Of a stretch of 10,222 bases of DNA, positions 9,365 through 10,222 are shown piece after piece. Made by a program: the position numbers and the translations under genes. How positions within the stretch are numbered: position 1 is the stretch's first letter; every line of letters begins with the position of its first letter. The notes under the pieces are model-generated. The model was not told the DNA's origin, made no database searches, and saw only the letters and a list, made by a program, of their open reading frames with translations. Source of the DNA: JBBRMQ01 sp038230775 (GTDB lineage: Bacteria > Acidobacteriota > Thermoanaerobaculia > Gp7-AA8); NCBI GenBank assembly GCA_038230775.1, contig JBBRMQ010000156.1, positions 1 to 10,222 of the forward strand, written 5' to 3'.

Positions 9365-10222
9365 ATGAAACGCCTTCTAACTCTTTTCGTCATTCTGTCC
9401 GCGGCCTGCGCCACGCAACAGCCACGGGCCAACCCGGAGCTGCAGGCCCTCAAGATCGGCGAGTACACGCCTGAAGCGGGACCCTCGCCGGTCGGCGTCA
9501 TTCCGACCACCGCGCGGCACGATGCGCAGCGCTCGAAGGATCTCGAGATCTCCATCGACTACCCGACGCGAGGCGGTCCGTATCCCGTCATCGTCTTCTC
9601 GCACGGGTACGGCGGCACGGACGCCAGCTATGAGCCGCTCGTGTCGTACTGGGCGAGCAACGGCTACGTCGTGATCCGTCCTTCGCACGCGGACGCGGGC
9701 GCGCTGCGCGAGCTGATGCGCGACATGATTCGCGACCAGCAGACTCCGGATCAACGCGATCAACGCCGGCAACGACGCCCCACTCCGCAACCTCAGGCGG
9801 ATGCGCAGCCGCAGCCGTTCCGTCCGAATCCGGCGGAAACGATCTGGGAGAAGGAACGCGAGCCGCAGTGGCGCGACCGGGTCGCCGATATCAAGCTCAT
9901 CCTCGACAACCTCGGCGAGCTCCAGAATCGCTTCCCCGAGCTGCGCGATCGCATCGACGCGACGCGCATCGGCGTCGGCGGCCATTCGTACGGCGCATTC
10001 ACGGCGATGTTGATCGGAGGGGCGCAGACCTTCAGCAATCCGCCTCTGCAGCTCGCCGACTCCCGCGTTCGTGCCATCGTGGCGATGTCGCCGCAGGGCA
10101 TCGCGGCCAATCGCGGGTTGACGGCGCAATCGTGGGCGAACCTTCGCATCCCGGCGATGTTCATGACCGGCACCGAGGATCGGGGAGCGGCAGAAGGAGA
10201 GGACGCGAACTGGCGCAAGCTC
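9365..10222 (+). CDS. Alpha/beta-hydrolase lipoprotein, 3' end beyond window
   Basis: This reading frame is open from the ATG at 9365 to the window edge (286 codons, no stop), so the gene is cut by the window. Residues 1-14 form a short hydrophobic leader ending in LSAAC, a plausible lipobox with Cys15 as the lipidated residue. FSHGYGG (78-84) is a typical oxyanion-hole segment and GVGGHSYGAF (203-212) is the nucleophile elbow with S208. The acid may be D272 in MTGTEDR. The catalytic His would lie beyond the edge. The pattern resembles the dienelactone-hydrolase/PAF-acetylhydrolase/cutinase-like esterases, but the substrate is unknown. Residues 124-154 form an unusual Gln/Pro/Arg-rich insert between the oxyanion loop and the nucleophile. 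It starts 14 bases after the carboxypeptidase stop, so the two genes are probably co-transcribed. Confidence 0.85.
   Translation, partial: MKRLLTLFVILSAACATQQPRANPELQALKIGEYTPEAGPSPVGVIPTTARHDAQRSKDLEISIDYPTRGGPYPVIVFSHGYGGTDASYEPLVSYWASNGYVVIRPSHADAGALRELMRDMIRDQQTPDQRDQRRQRRPTPQPQADAQPQPFRPNPAETIWEKEREPQWRDRVADIKLILDNLGELQNRFPELRDRIDATRIGVGGHSYGAFTAMLIGGAQTFSNPPLQLADSRVRAIVAMSPQGIAANRGLTAQSWANLRIPAMFMTGTEDRGAAEGEDANWRKL

Noticed and set aside
9377..10129. Minus-strand open frame of 250 codons opposite the hydrolase
   Set aside because: The plus-strand frame has a lipobox, an HGYGG loop and a GHSYG elbow; the minus frame is an Arg-rich shadow.

Overview
The window is dense, GC-rich bacterial DNA with seven recognisable genes. 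The gene set (ClpS, ClpA and Aat together, a UvrD/PcrA-type helicase, an exported S66 carboxypeptidase and a lipoprotein hydrolase) points to a Gram-negative-type (diderm) bacterium. The dispersed intergenic repeat with core TCCCGAGCGTAGCGAGGGA is of a kind I associate with soil lineages such as Acidobacteriota. That placement is an inference, not a demonstration.

Minus strand, read right to left: a UvrD/PcrA-like helicase (8185-6107), then a 67-bp gap. Next comes a compact five-gene block: peptidase E (6039-5368), clpS (5357-5046), clpA (5049-2797), a large membrane protein with an embedded spermidine-synthase-like SAM-binding domain (2800-749), and aat (749-111). The junctions are a 10-nt gap, an ATGA overlap, a second ATGA overlap and a TGATG overlap, so the block looks like one translationally coupled operon. 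ClpS (recognition), ClpA (unfolding) and Aat (tagging with Leu/Phe) form the core of the bacterial N-degron (N-end rule) pathway. PepE could finish degradation by cutting Asp-X dipeptides. The membrane SpeE-like protein wedged between clpA and aat is the unexplained member and the best lead in the window.

Plus strand, right side: an S66 L,D-carboxypeptidase with an intact catalytic triad and a twin-arginine-like leader (8322-9350). Fourteen bases later begins an alpha/beta-hydrolase lipoprotein (9365 onward) that runs off the right edge.

The intergenic space between the divergent helicase and carboxypeptidase genes is almost entirely one inverted repeat: 38-nt arms that differ at one position, which can still pair as G-U in RNA, around a 19-nt loop. 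A single arm of the same element, with three differences, sits just past the aat stop codon. The first ~69 bases hold only an ambiguous gene edge. There is no gene-free stretch over 300 bases, and no RNA gene, CRISPR array or transposase was seen.
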